A stretch of DNA of 64,000 nucleotides. Source: Candidatus Aalborgicola bjergmarkensis (GTDB lineage: Bacteria; Pseudomonadota; Gammaproteobacteria; Burkholderiales; Burkholderiaceae_C). Below are positions 43,801 through 55,800 of this stretch, one piece after another. A program made the translations under genes and the position numbers. The notes beneath the pieces are model-generated. The model worked only from the letters and a program-made list of their open reading frames with translations, was not told the DNA's origin and did no database searches. Every line of letters starts with the position of its first letter. The stretch's first letter is position 1. The stretch covers positions 62,001 to 126,000 of the forward strand of contig JADJFE010000032.1 in the NCBI GenBank assembly GCA_016708725.1, read 5' to 3'.

Positions 43801-45028
43801 TGACAAAACCGCACCCGCCACGGCCACGGCCACCCTGAGCATTGCCGAGAACTCGGCCAACACCACTGCGGTGGGCACAGTAGCCTCTGCCGGGGCCAGC
43901 AGCTTTTCGCTGACCGACACCGCTGGCGGACGCTTTGCCATCGGCAGCGGCACCGGCGCGGTAACGGTGCTTGACGGCACGCAACTCAACTTCGAGGCCA
44001 ATACCAGCCACAACATCACCGTGCGCGCCACCGATGCCGCCGGCAACTTCACCGACACCGTGCTCAGCGTGAGCGTGACCGATGTCAATGAAGCGCCGGT
44101 CAACACTAAGCCTGCGGCACAGACTTTCATTGAGGACGCCACGCTGGTTTTTTCAGCAGGTAACAGCAACGCCCTGTCGGTAGCCGATGTGGATGCCGGC
44201 ACCACGCTGACCACGGTGGTGTCGGTGGACAGCGGCAAAGGCACGCTGGCCGTCACCACCGGGGGCGGCGGCGCTATCACTGGCGATGGCAGCAACTCGG
44301 TGCAAATCATTGGCACAGTGGCGCAGGTGCAAAACGCCTTGGCCAGCGTGACCTACACCCCCACCGCCAATGGCTTTGGCACAGCCTATGCCACGCTAAC
44401 GCTCGCCAGCACCGACAACGGCACCGGCACACTCAGCGACACCGATACGGTGACCCTCAACATCACCGGCGTGGCCGACACGCCAACGGTCACCAACATC
44501 AGCACCACACCCGCCACGCAAACCAGCAGCGGCCTGGTACTCAGCCGCAATGCCGCAGACAGCACGGAGGTGACGCACTTCAAGATCACCGGCATCAGCA
44601 ACGGCAACCTGTTCCAAAACGACGGCACCACCGCCATTGCCAATGACGACTTCATCAGCTTCGCCGAAGGCAATGCCGGGCTGAAATTCACCCCCACCGG
44701 TGGCGGGGACGGCAGCTTCACCGCGCAGGCCTCCACCAGCAACGCCGATGGCGGGCTGGGCGGTGCAACGGTGAATGCCACCATCGCAGTGGGCGCAGCC
44801 GTCGCCAGCCCGAGCGTCAACGAAGATACCGACAGCGGCGCCATCGCCATCAGCCAGGGGGGTGCAGAAACCCACTACAAGTTCACCAGCATCACGGGGG
44901 GCACACTTTTCAGCGATGCGGGGTACACCACCCAAATCACCGACGGCAGTTTTATCGCCAGCGCAGGGGCCACTACTGATTCGTCCAAACTTACCCTAAG
45001 TTTTTCCCCAACTTTTGGCCCCCTGTAA
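40856..45028 (+). CDS. Giant adhesin, 5' part (DUF4347, Ig-like and cadherin-like), split by IS
   Basis: Start ATG 40856 with CAGGAG nearby. Genuine sequence ends at 44976; codons after that are IS-derived up to TAG-like stop at 45028. The N-terminal ~170 residues are a DUF4347 domain (H-L-L-S-H-G-S-S-G, V-Y-G-C-E-V-A). Then Ig-like modules (D-T-T-A-P-N-A-P-S-T-P, T-N-D-T-T-P), a cadherin-like unit (V-N-E-A-P-V-N) and repeated V-T-H-F-K-I-T-G-I modules. With the 3' part the repaired protein is about 4,817 residues. It lacks a Sec signal, as expected for type I secretion. As read it is truncated to ~1,390 residues without the C-terminal export signal. Confidence 0.9.
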   Translation: MSAIPASNIVAPLVLRDADPQQNNGRREVAFIENNVADWETLAAGVRAGVEVVVLDSRGDGLAQMADYLGQKEPGSVNAIHLLSHGSSGAINLGTLTLSSNLNDHTDTLTRIGSALTADGDFLVYGCEVAEGQTGVEFVGKLAQATGADVAASADLTGAALSGGDWVLEAKSGQIDVESLSIIGYHDLLGLQNVKANLFFNAVSYDAGTVAVNSGVEFHFDASGSGAGNDWNIDAANNTITITFDDNTGFSLGQDLGVITLSNDTNGNFVSFSSIVKTSATGSGSDAVTATVDTNNPTKINITDNAGGQTWNGGTIVFTFTPVLTGGDTTAPTFDVAPATSDVQQTTVDLSASIDEGGTVYYVVVADGATAPTSAQVVAGTTYSSVTIVANGSQAVGSSPFTASFDNISGLTAGTAYDIYVVGQDDEGTPNLMTSPTKVDVTTAAPPAPTVTGVTSSTANGSYNAGDVISIQVTFSESVTVSGTPQLTLETGATDRTINYASGSPGTTLTFSYTVQAGDTSADLDYTSTTALALNSGSIVATTGGATAILTLASPGAANSLGDNKAIVIDTTAPNAPSTPNMLAGTDSGSSNSDDITNDTTPNINGTTETNASITLYDTDGITVVGTGSGNPTNWLITTLTLSEGTHTITAKATDAAGNVSVASSGLTITIDTSAPAAPSTPDMTAGTDSGTSNSDKLTNDTTPTFTGTAEANATVTLISSVNGTVGTATADGSGNWSITASTLNSGAHTFTATATDTAGNVGSASSGLSVTIDATAPTLTNSTLSFSADTGASSTDFITKTAAQTISGTLSGVTTTGDIVEVSLDNGSTWTSATNTVGQNTWSLAGQTLTASNTLQVRVTDAAGNSGTAATQAYVLDTTAPALTGTVGIASSNATNTLAKVGDTVTVSFTTDGSQNGSPSATINGNAATIASGGGNAYTATYTMVVGDTEGAVSFAINATDLAGNAMTPVTAVTNASAVTFDKTAPATATATLSIAENSANTTAVGTVASAGASSFSLTDTAGGRFAIGSGTGAVTVLDGTQLNFEANTSHNITVRATDAAGNFTDTVLSVSVTDVNEAPVNTKPAAQTFIEDATLVFSAGNSNALSVADVDAGTTLTTVVSVDSGKGTLAVTTGGGGAITGDGSNSVQIIGTVAQVQNALASVTYTPTANGFGTAYATLTLASTDNGTGTLSDTDTVTLNITGVADTPTVTNISTTPATQTSSGLVLSRNAADSTEVTHFKITGISNGNLFQNDGTTAIANDDFISFAEGNAGLKFTPTGGGDGSFTAQASTSNADGGLGGATVNATIAVGAAVASPSVNEDTDSGAIAISQGGAETHYKFTSITGGTLFSDAGYTTQITDGSFIASAGATTDSSKLTLSFSPTFGPL

Positions 45029-46805
45029 CCACCCGCCGCCGAGGGGAAGTGCGTCAAATAATTTCTTCAACGACGAAAAACAAAATGTACCGAAATCGCT
45101 TAACGGTGCATTGGGAAACTTTGCGCTGATGGCAGGCAAATCGCTTACAGATATAGATTGGGCGGGAGGTTCTGACCAAGATTCAGTATCCGGGATGAGG
45201 ACAAGGTGGCGTCGTCCAGGATTGTTCGCCAAGGTTTCCAAACTCCCTGGATTTGGCAATACATCTCGACGTTGTTTGCTCAACGAATCTACACATCCGA
45301 TCACCTCTTTATGTTTCGCAACCGTGATATCAACAACATCTTGCGCATCCTGTTTCGTCAATGTTCCGCACAGTGCTGGTAGGTGAAAAGCGATTCGATC
45401 AGCATCCTTCACTTGCCCCATTCCCAGTCGCTTGCCTACACCAAACAGTGATTCAAGGACATCGGTGCTGATGGGCAAACCCGTTTGATTCAACCCCAGC
45501 CTATTGGCAATTTCCAACTGTGACTTTGCCCAATCAGTAAAACCGATTCGTATCGAAGAGGATGCGGGCATGACCTCAATCAACTTCTGACATTGCGCGT
45601 AGGTTGCAAGGTTCAACCCCTCTTGTTTGAGGATTTTTTGACATGCCAGCATCGACTTTGCATCGCGAAGGAATCGTTTGATAAACGGCTCACACTCGGG
45701 CAATTGATCCAAGCTTGCTCTTAATTTCGCTAACATCGGTGCGTCTTCAGCCTGGTTTTGCGGCACATGTTTGAGCAGTTTGTCCGCCCATTCGACCAAA
45801 CGGTGCAAGTTCATAAAGCGGGCTTTGGTCGAGACCTTCGGAGGTGCAAGGCATGCCAAGATCGTCTGTTTGAGTTTCTTGGACACTTGGCCGCAGGCTG
45901 TGATGAAGGTGTTAAACAACGGATCCTCTGCATATTCGTGCTTGAAAAGATTGGCAACCATATGGGAGAGATCGTCGATGCACTCAAGGGATGTCCCTTG
46001 TTCATTCAACAAGCGGATGGCCTTTTCAAGATCGGTTCCGCCGTCTTTGAGGAAAGCAGCGGGAAAAATCCCACTTTGGCAAATACTTTGCGTAAAAATT
46101 CGGCAATCGTTTCGCCATTCCAGGATTCCTCAACAGCGGTGGCGACACACTGAACATCCGCCAATCCTGGCGCATACTCATTTTGTTCATGGTGCCTGAG
46201 ATTCAATGCCAGTACGCTGAGTATCTTCCCCGAGCCCAGTCCTATGCTGATATCAATAAGCCAAACCGTTTGCATTGCACCTCCAGCAGCGTTGCCAAGG
46301 GATTGGACGAACGTTTGCATTTTTGCGATGGATAGACGGGATACATAGTTGCTGACCGTTTGTGGACAAGGTGTCTTCAGCAGACCAAGGTAGGGGCAAG
46401 CACGGCCAACACTCTTGCAATTGCACGGAATCCGATTCGTGCTGAGAGGAACAAGCACAAAACAAGGAAAACAACATCCACTTTGTTTTGGATGCACGCT
46501 ACTGCTTGCTTGCCTTGTTTCGCCAATTCAGCTTTGGCTGCCTTGGCCTCCCCTTTAAATTTATCTCGTTCTTTTTTTAGTCGCCGGATTTCTTTACGAA
46601 TCGCACGCACTTTGGTGGCACGATCAATCGCTTTTTTTTCCAAACCTCTCGACTCTTGTGCAGCTTTGACTTTTCACTCATGATGATGTTCCAGTAACAA
46701 TACGAGAGATCATAAAACGAAGAACGACGTTTTCTTGTTCGGGCAAGTAGGGCCATTTCTTGGGGGAAAGAAATTGGTTATTTTGAAGCATTTTTGGACA
46801 GCCTA
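44977..46805 (-). mobile_element. Insertion sequence copy 2 (1,829 bp, 9-bp target duplication)
   Basis: Same ends as copy 1. Flanked by GGCCACTAC at 44968-44976 and 46806-46814. Removing the IS and one repeat restores a continuous adhesin frame (A-G-A-T-T then N-V-Y-F-R-P-T), matching the S-G-T-T-T-N-V-Y-F-R-P-T module 350 bases downstream. Confidence 0.95.
44996..46681 (-). pseudogene. IS transposase, frameshifted (copy 2)
   Basis: The C-terminal 338 residues (44996-46012) form one intact frame ending G-G-G-W-L-Q-G-A-K-S-W-G-K-T. Upstream, single-base losses near 46062 and 46394 break the frame, while copy 1 is intact at those two places. A third difference lies in a homopolymer near 46637. 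The start would be ATG 46679-46681. Inactive as read. Confidence 0.7.
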
Positions 46806-46806
46806 G

Positions 46807-49800
46807 GCCACTACCAACGTTTATTTCCGCCCCACTGCAGACCGCAACACCACCACCGGCGGCAACGCCAGCTTTGTGGTGCAGGCATCCAGCAGCGCTG
46901 CCGATGTCGGCCTGACCGGCTCGCAACTGACCTCGACCATCACGCTCACCGCCATTGCCGACACGCCCACGGTGGCCAGCCCGGCGGGCACCGAAGACAC
47001 CGACAGCGGTGCCATTGCCATCACCCGAGCTGCCGGTGACGGCGCCGAAACCACGCATTACAAGGTCACCGGCATCACCGGCGGCACGCTGTACTCCGAT
47101 GCGGGCTACACCACGGCAATCAGCAACAACGACTTCATCGCCAGCAGTGGCACCACCACCAACGTCTACTTCCGCCCCACGGCCAATGGCAATAGCACCA
47201 CGGGTGGCAACGGCGCGTTTACCGTGCAGGCATCCAAATCGAATGTTGACGGCGGGCTGGGCGGCACTACCGCCACGTCCACCATCACGCTGGCCGCCGT
47301 GGCCGACACCCCCAGCGTCACTAACGCCAGCACCCTGGAAGACACCCAGAGCACTACGGGCCTGGTTCTGAGCCGCAATTCCGGCGACGGTACCGAAACC
47401 ACGCACTTCAAAATCACCGGCATCACCGGCGGCACGCTCTACCAAAACGATGGCACCACCGCCATCAACAACAACGATTTCATCAGCTACGCCCAAGGCA
47501 ACGCTGGACTCAAATTCACGCCAACGACCAACTCCAGCACGGCGGGAGCTTTCACTGCACAAGCCTCCTCCAGTGGGGTGGACGCAGGCTTGGCTGGCAG
47601 CACCATCAACGCAGCCATCACCATCACCCCTGTAGCCGACACCCCCAGCATCACCAGCACCAGTACCACACCAGCCACCCAGACCAGCAGCGGCCTGGTA
47701 GTCAGCCGCAACGTTGCCGACAGTACCGAAGTGACGCACTTTCAGATCACCGGCATCACCAATGGCACGCTGTACCAGAACGATGGCACGACATCAATTG
47801 CAGATGATGCCTTTATTACCTATACACAGGCGAGCGCTGGCCTGAAATTCACCCCCAGCGGCGCCAGTAATGGCAGCTTCAGCCTACAAGCATCAACCAG
47901 TAACATAGTCGGCGGCCTGGGTGGTAGCGTGGTGCCCGTCACGATCACAGTTGGCGTTGGCGTAGGAAGCCCGACCATTAACGAAGACACCGACTCGGGT
48001 GCCATCGCCATTGGCGGCAATACCGGTTTTTACAAAATTACCGGCATTACCGGGGGCACGCTGTACAGCGATGCAGGTTTTGCGACCGCCATCTCAAGCG
48101 GCAGTTTCATCGCCACCGCCGGTGCTACCACCAACGTCTATTTCCGCCCGAGCGCCGACTTCAACGGCGCGGCTGGCTTCTCGGTGCAAGGTTCAAGCTC
48201 CAACGCCAATGGGGGGCTAACTGGCAATACAGCAGCATCCGCCATCACGGTAACGGCCATCAATGATGCACCGGTAGCCAGCGGCAGTGCCAGCCTTGCA
48301 GCGGTGATAGAAAACACCGCAACGCCACCTGGAGCGAGCATTACATCCCTGTTTGGCAGCAACTTCAGTGATGCCAAAGATGCGGTCAGCGGCGGCTCCA
48401 GCGCGAACAGTTTGATCGGGGTGGCATTGAGCAGCTATACCGCAGACGCAGCAAAAGGCGCATGGCAGTACCAAATCGGCGCAGCAGGCTCCTGGCTCGC
48501 GCTAGGCAACGGCAGCACTGCCGCCGCAGTGACGCTGGCCGCAGCCGACATGCTGCGCTTTGTACCCACCGCTAGCTACAGCGGTGCCGCAACCACACTG
48601 GCGGCCAACCTGATTGAAACCGGCGCTGCGGCTATTACCAGTGGCGCAACCATCGATTTGACGGGCGCGACCGGTCTGGCGACCCACTATTCAGGCACCA
48701 CCGTCACATTGGCGCATACGATTACTCCTGCCAACGTAGCCCCCGCAATCACCAGCGGTGCCAGTGGCAGTGTGAGCGAGAACGCCAGCACTAGCACGGT
48801 GGTTTACACCGCAGTTGCTACTGATGCAGATGCAGGCCAGACCGTGAGTTACAGCCTGGGTGGTACTGACGCAGCCAGCTTCGCCATCAATGCCAGCAGC
48901 GGTGCAGTCACCTTGCTGGCATCAGCCAACTTTGAAGCCAAGAACAGCTACAGCATCATCGTGGTTGCCACTGACAACGGCACCTTGAGCGATACCAAGG
49001 CCGTGACCATCAGTATCACCGACGTCAACGAAGCCCCATCCATCACCTCGGGAGCCACCGCAGCAGTAGCCGAAAACGCAGCAATTAGCACCGTGGTTTA
49101 CACCGCAGCCGCTACCGATCCCGATGCAGGTCAGACCGTGAGTTACAGCCTGGGTGGTACTGACGCAGCCAGCTTCGCCATCAATGCCAGCAGCGGTGCA
49201 GTCACCTTGCTGGCATCAGCCAACTTTGAAGCCAAGAACAGCTACAGCATCAACGTAGTTGCCACTGACAACGGCACCTTGAGCGATACCAAGGCCGTGA
49301 CCATCAGTGTCACCGACGTCAACGAAGCCCCATCCATCACCTCGGGAGCCACCGCAGCAGTAGCCGAAAACGCAGCAATTAGCACCGTGGCTTACACCGC
49401 AGCCGCTACCGATCCCGATGCCGCAGACACCCTGACCTACAGCCTGAGCGGAACCGATGCAGCAGCCTTTGACATTGTGGGTAGCACCGGAACGGTGACG
49501 CTAAAGGCCAGCGCCAACTTTGAAACCAAGCCCAGCTACAGCTTTACGGTAGTTGCCACCGACACCGCCAGCAACGCCGCAGAAAAAGCCGTCACACTAG
49601 ACATCACCAACAAGGACGAGATAGCCCCCACCATCACATCGGGAGCTATTGCCACAGCGCTAGACGAGAACAGCGGCGCTGCTCAAACCATCTACACCGC
49701 CACATCCACCGACACCGCCGACATCGCCACAGGCTCTACCGTCTACAGCCTCAAGGCCGGAAGCGATGCAGGGCTGACCATCGACGCCAACACCGGCGCC

Positions 49801-52800
49801 GTCACCCTCACCGCCAACCCCGACTTTGAAGCCAAACCCAGCTATAGCTTTACAGTCATAGCGACTGACGCTGCAAATAACGCAGCAGAACAAGCCGTCA
49901 CACTGACCATCAACAACAAGGACGAAGTAGCACCCACGATCACCAGCGGCGCAACGGCCACAGCAATCAACGAGAACAGCGGTGCAGGCCAAACCATCTA
50001 CACCGCCACCTCCACCGACACTGCCGACACCGCCGACATTGCCACGGGAGCTACCGTCTACAGCCTCAAGGCCGGAAGCGACGCGGGGCTGACCATCAAT
50101 TCCAGCACCGGCGCCGTCACCCTCACTGCCAACCCCGACTTTGAAGCCAAACCCAGCTACAGCTTTACAGTTATTGCCACCGACGCTGCAAATAACGCAG
50201 CAGAACAAGCCGTCACACTCAGCATAAACAACAAGGACGAGGTTGCCCCCACCATCACATCGGGAGCCACTGCCACAGCGCTAGACGAAAACAGCGGCGC
50301 AGGCCAAACCATCTACACCGCCACCTCCACCGACACTGCCGACATCGCCACAGGTTCTACCGTCTACAGCCTCAAGGCCGGAAGCGACGCGGAGCTGACC
50401 ATCAATTCCAGCACCGGAGCCGTCACCCTCACCGCCAACCCCGACTTTGAAGCCAAACCCAGCTACAGCTTTACCGTTATTGCCACCGACGCTGCCAATA
50501 ACGCAGCAGAGAAAGCCGTCACGCTCAGCGTAAACAACAAAGACGAGATAGCCCCCACCATCACCAGCGGCGCAACGGCCACAGCGATAGACGAGAACAG
50601 CGGCGCAGGCCAGGTGGTCTACACCGCCACCTCCACCGACACAGCGGACATTGCCACGGGAGCTACCGTCTATAGCCTCAAGGCAGGAAGCGACGCGGGG
50701 CTGACCATCAATTCCAACACCGGAGCCGTCACCCTCACCGCCAACCCCGACTTTGAAGCCAAATCCAGCTACAGCTTTACAGTCATAGCCACCGACGCTG
50801 CAAATAACGCAGCAGAAAAAACCGTCACACTCAGCATAAACAACAAGGACGAGACAGCCCCCACGATTACCAGCGCCGCAACGGCCACAGCGATAGACGA
50901 GAACAGCGGCGCAGGCCAAGTGGTCTACACCGCCACATCCACCGACACTGCCGACACCGCCGACATTGCCACGGGAGCTACCACCTACAGCCTCAAGGCC
51001 GGAAGCGACGCAGGGCTGACCATCGACGCCAGCACCGGAGCCGTCACGCTCACCGCCAACCCCGACTTTGAAGCCAAATCCAGCTACAGCTTTACAGTCA
51101 TAGCGAGAGACGCTACAAATAACGCAGCAGAAAAAACCGTCACACTGGCGATCAACAACAAAGACGAAGTAGCCCCCACCATCACATCTGGTACCACCGC
51201 CACTGCCATTGACGAGAACAGCGGCGCAAACCAGACCATCTACACCGCCACATCCACCGACACCGCCGACATCGCCACGGGCTCCACCACCTACAGCCTC
51301 AAAGCGGGCAGCGACGCAGGCCTGAGCATCAACCCCGGCACCGGAGCCGTCACCCTCACCGACAACCCCGACTTTGAAGCCAAACCCGGCTACAGCTTTA
51401 CAGTCATAGCGAGTGACGCTGCAAATAACGCAGCAGAACAAGCCGTCACCCTGGCGATCAACAAAGTCAATGTCAATGCAGCCCCAAAGATTACCAGCGA
51501 CGGCGCAGGGGACTCTGCGGCTATCGAACTGGCAGAACTGCGCACAGCGGTCACCACCGTCACAGCCACCGATGCGGACAACGACCCCTTGAGTTACAGC
51601 ATCACCGGCGGCGCTGACCAACTCAAATTCAGCATCGATAGCGCAAGCGGAGCCTTGAAATTCACCACTGCGCCCGACGTGCATGCGCCGACGGACAGCG
51701 ATGGCAACAACAGTTACCAAGTCGAAGTCGCTGCCCGCGATGGCAAAGGTGGCAGCGACATGCAGGCCATCACCGTGACCGTACTGTCCGACATGGACCG
51801 GGATGGCATACCGGACAAAACCGACAGCGACATGGACAACGACGGCCAACTCAACTCGCTCGAAGACCCGGTACCCAACGCAAACGGCACTGGCAAGGGT
51901 GACGGCAATGGCGACGGCACGCCGGACCGCGAACAGCTCAACATCGCCTCGATGGCTACAGTAGGCACTGTCGATGCAGCCAAACGCTTTGCCACCATGG
52001 AAGTCGCCAACGGACTGACCCTGACCAACATCGCCAACACAAGCGCACCCGCAGGCCTGCCGCGCAACGCCAAAATGCCATTGGGCCAATTTGACTTTGA
52101 CATTAACAACGTCACACCGGGTGCAAGCGTCACCATCAGCATGTACGTCGATAAAACGCTGGGCATGAACGGCTACTACAAGCTAAACAGTATCACCAAC
52201 ACCTGGAGCAACATTGCAAGCGTTAGCACAGTCGGCAACAAAAGCAAGATCACCTTCAGTCTGACCGATGGCGGCCTCTACGATGCCGACGGCGTGGCCA
52301 ACGGCATCATCAAGGACCCGGGTGGCCCTGCAGTGATGGGTGCGCTCATCACCAGCAACGGTGGCACCACCTCGGCCAGCGTCAGCGTTGCAGAAAACAG
52401 CAGCGCCGTCACCACGGTACTGTCCAGCGTACCAGCGGAACGCGCCCCGGCCAGCTACCATCTCACCGGCGGAGCCGACCAGGCCAAATTCACCATCGAC
52501 CCCACAAGCGGCGCATTGCGCTTTACCAGTGCCCCCAACTTCGAAAACCCACAGGACCAGGGCGACACCGCCGCCAACAACACCTACGTGGTACAAGTCA
52601 CGGCCAGTGACACCCAAGGCGACAGCGATGTGCAAACACTCACCGTCCATGTCACCAACGTCAACGAGGCCCCCGGCATCACCTCCGGCAACAGCGCCGT
52701 AGTAGCCAACAACAGCCCGGCGGGAACCCTGGTCTACAGCACCACAGCCAGCGACCCGGATGCCGGTGACGTGCTGACCTACAGCCTCTCGGGAACAGAC

Positions 52801-55800
52801 GCTGATCTGCTGACCGTAGCCCCCGCAACCGGAGCCGTCACGCTCAAGACCGCTGCAGACATCAACGCCAAGGCCAGCTACAGCTTCAACGTGATAGCCA
52901 CCGATAAAGGCGCACTCTTTGACAGCAAGGCCATCACCGTCCAGGTCAACAATGTGCAAGAACAAGACACCTCCACCATCGCGCCCAGCATCCAGCTCAG
53001 CCCCGGCGGCGACACCGGAATATCTGACGCCGACAACCTGATCAACAAGGCGGCAATTGTCCTGACCGGCCAGGCCGAAGCCTTTGCCACCATCACCGTC
53101 AGCGATGCACGCGGCAACACCATCGGCAGCACCCAGGCCAGCCAAAGCGGTGTCTGGACCCTCTCCGGCGTAAACCTCGCCACCCTGAGCAACAATGCAG
53201 GGATAACCGGCGGTGATGGCTTGTACACCCTCTCAGCCCAAGCAGTCGATCTGGCACTCAACCAAAGCACCGCCACCACACTCACCGTAGAACTCGACAC
53301 CACCGCGCCCCCCGCCCCCCTGACGCTCCAACTCGATACCGCATCCGACAGCGTCCCGGTGGGTGATGGCAAAACCAGTACCCTCACACCCAACTTCACC
53401 GTAACCCTGCCATCTGGCGCCACCAACACAGATCGCCTGAGCTTCACAGCCGACGTAGATGGCAACGGCAGCTTGGAGACCAACCTCAGCACCACGACCC
53501 TGACAGATGCACAAATTGCCGCAGGCACCGTCACACTCAGCATCGACGCACGCGCCTTCCCCGACAACCGCCCTGTATCCTTCCTGGCCTCCCTGATAGA
53601 CAAGGCAGGCAACACATCAACTGGAGCCAGCACCACGGTTGCCTTTGTCACCGACTTTGACGGCATCACACCCGCCACAGAAAACGCCGGAACAGCCGGG
53701 GGTGACTTCAACGCAGATGGACTGCCCGATTCCCAGCAAAGCGATGTGGCCACCGCACCGATGACCAATGCCCAGGACTTCAACAACGCAAACAGTGGCA
53801 ATGCCAACAACGCAAGCTACGGCTCCCTGATTGCCGGAGACACCAACAGCGACGGAACTCCCGACAACCAGGGCAGCATCCAGCTCAGCGACGTGGGCGT
53901 AAGCCCCGTCGCAACAACCGCAGGCGGCCTGATGCTGCAAGACCTCTCAGCCCAGGGACTGGGAGCCTCCAGCGACGTCATCAACTTTACCGCCACGGCT
54001 GACGCCAACCACGACCAAAGCCCGGATACTGGAGGCTTTACCGACGCCGACCCCAACCGCGCAGGCGCGCAGGTGCGCATCACCATCGAACTCGGCGGCA
54101 ATGGCGTTTCTGCCACCAAAGTCATGAAAGTCCGACCCGATGGATCGAGCTTTGACTTCACCGCCACCAGCGGCGATGTCGATGGCGGACAGTTGATCGA
54201 CACCAATGGCGACGGACGCGCCGACCGCATTGTGCTCACCATCACCGACAACGGCATTGGCGACTTTGATGCGCGTGATGGTGTCATCACCGACCCGCTG
54301 TTCCTGGCCAAACCCAACACAGCACCGGTATTCACCAGCCACGCCGGAGCGGCATCGGCCAATCTCAGCACGGCGGAAAACACCTCGGCGGTCGATACCC
54401 TTGCCGCCAGCGATGCGGACAACGATGTGCCCAGTTTTAGCATCAGTGCCGGGTTGGACGCGGGCAAGTTCACAATCAACAGCACAACCGGCGTGCTCAG
54501 CTTTGTCACTGCGCCCGACTTTGAAAAGCCAACCGACAGTGACCAGGACAATGTGTACCACGTCACCATTCAAGCCAGCGATGGTTTGGGCGGTCTTGCC
54601 ACCCAGGCACTGGCAGTCAATGTCACCAACGTTGCCGATACCGGGGTTATCTCTTACAGCGCAACGACCTTTGTAGAAGCAGCAGCCAACGACGGCTCCA
54701 TCGCCACTACCAGCACCATCACCTTGATCCATGACAGCTTTGCCGCAAGCCTTGGCGCAGCGCTGGGCACGGTGAACAACGTCCCCGCTGGACTAAGTGC
54801 TTCGCTGATCAAAACCAGTGCAACCACAGCCACCTTGGGCTTTACCGGCAAAGCAGCAGCGCATGCCAATGCCAACGATATCAACAACTTGAGCGTGCGT
54901 TTTAGCGATGCCGATTTCTCCAGCGGCTTGGCAAGCAGCGTGGTCAACGCCACTATGTCCGGGCTAAAAATAGACTTTGCCGATCCGGTCGTAGTACCCG
55001 AGCAACCCATCAAGTCCCTGAGCTACAGCACCACGACCTTTGTCGAAGCAGCGGCTAACGACGGCTCCATCGCTACCACCAGCACCATCACCTTGAGCAA
55101 CGACAGCTTTGCCGCAAGCCTTGGCGCAGCGCTGGGTACGGTGAGCAATGTTCCCGCCGGACTGAGTGCCGCGCTGATCAAAACCAGCGCCACCACCGCC
55201 ACCTTGAGCTTTACCGGCAAGGCGATAGCGCACCAGAATGCCAACGATGCCAACAACTTGAGCGTAAGTTTTAGCAATGCCGATTTCTCCAGCGGCTCTG
55301 CAACCAGCGTGGCCAACGCCACCATGCCTGGATTGGTAATCGACTTTGCCGATAGCCTTTTGTCACCTGGCAAAGTGGTGGACGGCGTGACCGTCAGCGT
55401 GCAATCGGGCACCGACACACTGACCAACCTGGAACAACAAACGCTGACTATTCCCGCAATCAGTGCCAGCCGCGTGGAAGATACCAGCACCTCCCACGCT
55501 ACCCTGGCCGACATCGGGCTGGATGTCAGCATCAACACCCCGGCGATCCAGGCGCAACTGGCCGCAGCCCTGCCCATTGGTGTGGCGATGATCGCCAGCG
55601 GGCCGACTACGCTACTCACAGGTACCCAGGCCAGCACGGATTTACTGGGGCGCATCAATCAAAAGGCCACAACACCCGCTGCCAGCGAAATGGTGGCTGC
55701 AGCGCAAGGCTTCCTCGCCAGCCTTGGCAACGCCAGTGTGCTGGACAAGACCATCACGCTCACGGCCAGCGCCACGCCCGACGATACGCTGCTCACAGGA

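Noticed and set aside
49620..51470. Regular repeats that could suggest a CRISPR array
   Set aside because: Period is ~303 bases, the whole unit is repeated without unique spacers, and it is in-frame coding sequence. No CRISPR array was seen elsewhere.
50281..52089. 602-codon reverse-strand ORF within the adhesin
   Set aside because: It is antisense to highly repetitive GC-rich coding sequence, is Gly/Val/Cys-rich without domains, and mirrors the repeat periodicity. A composition shadow.
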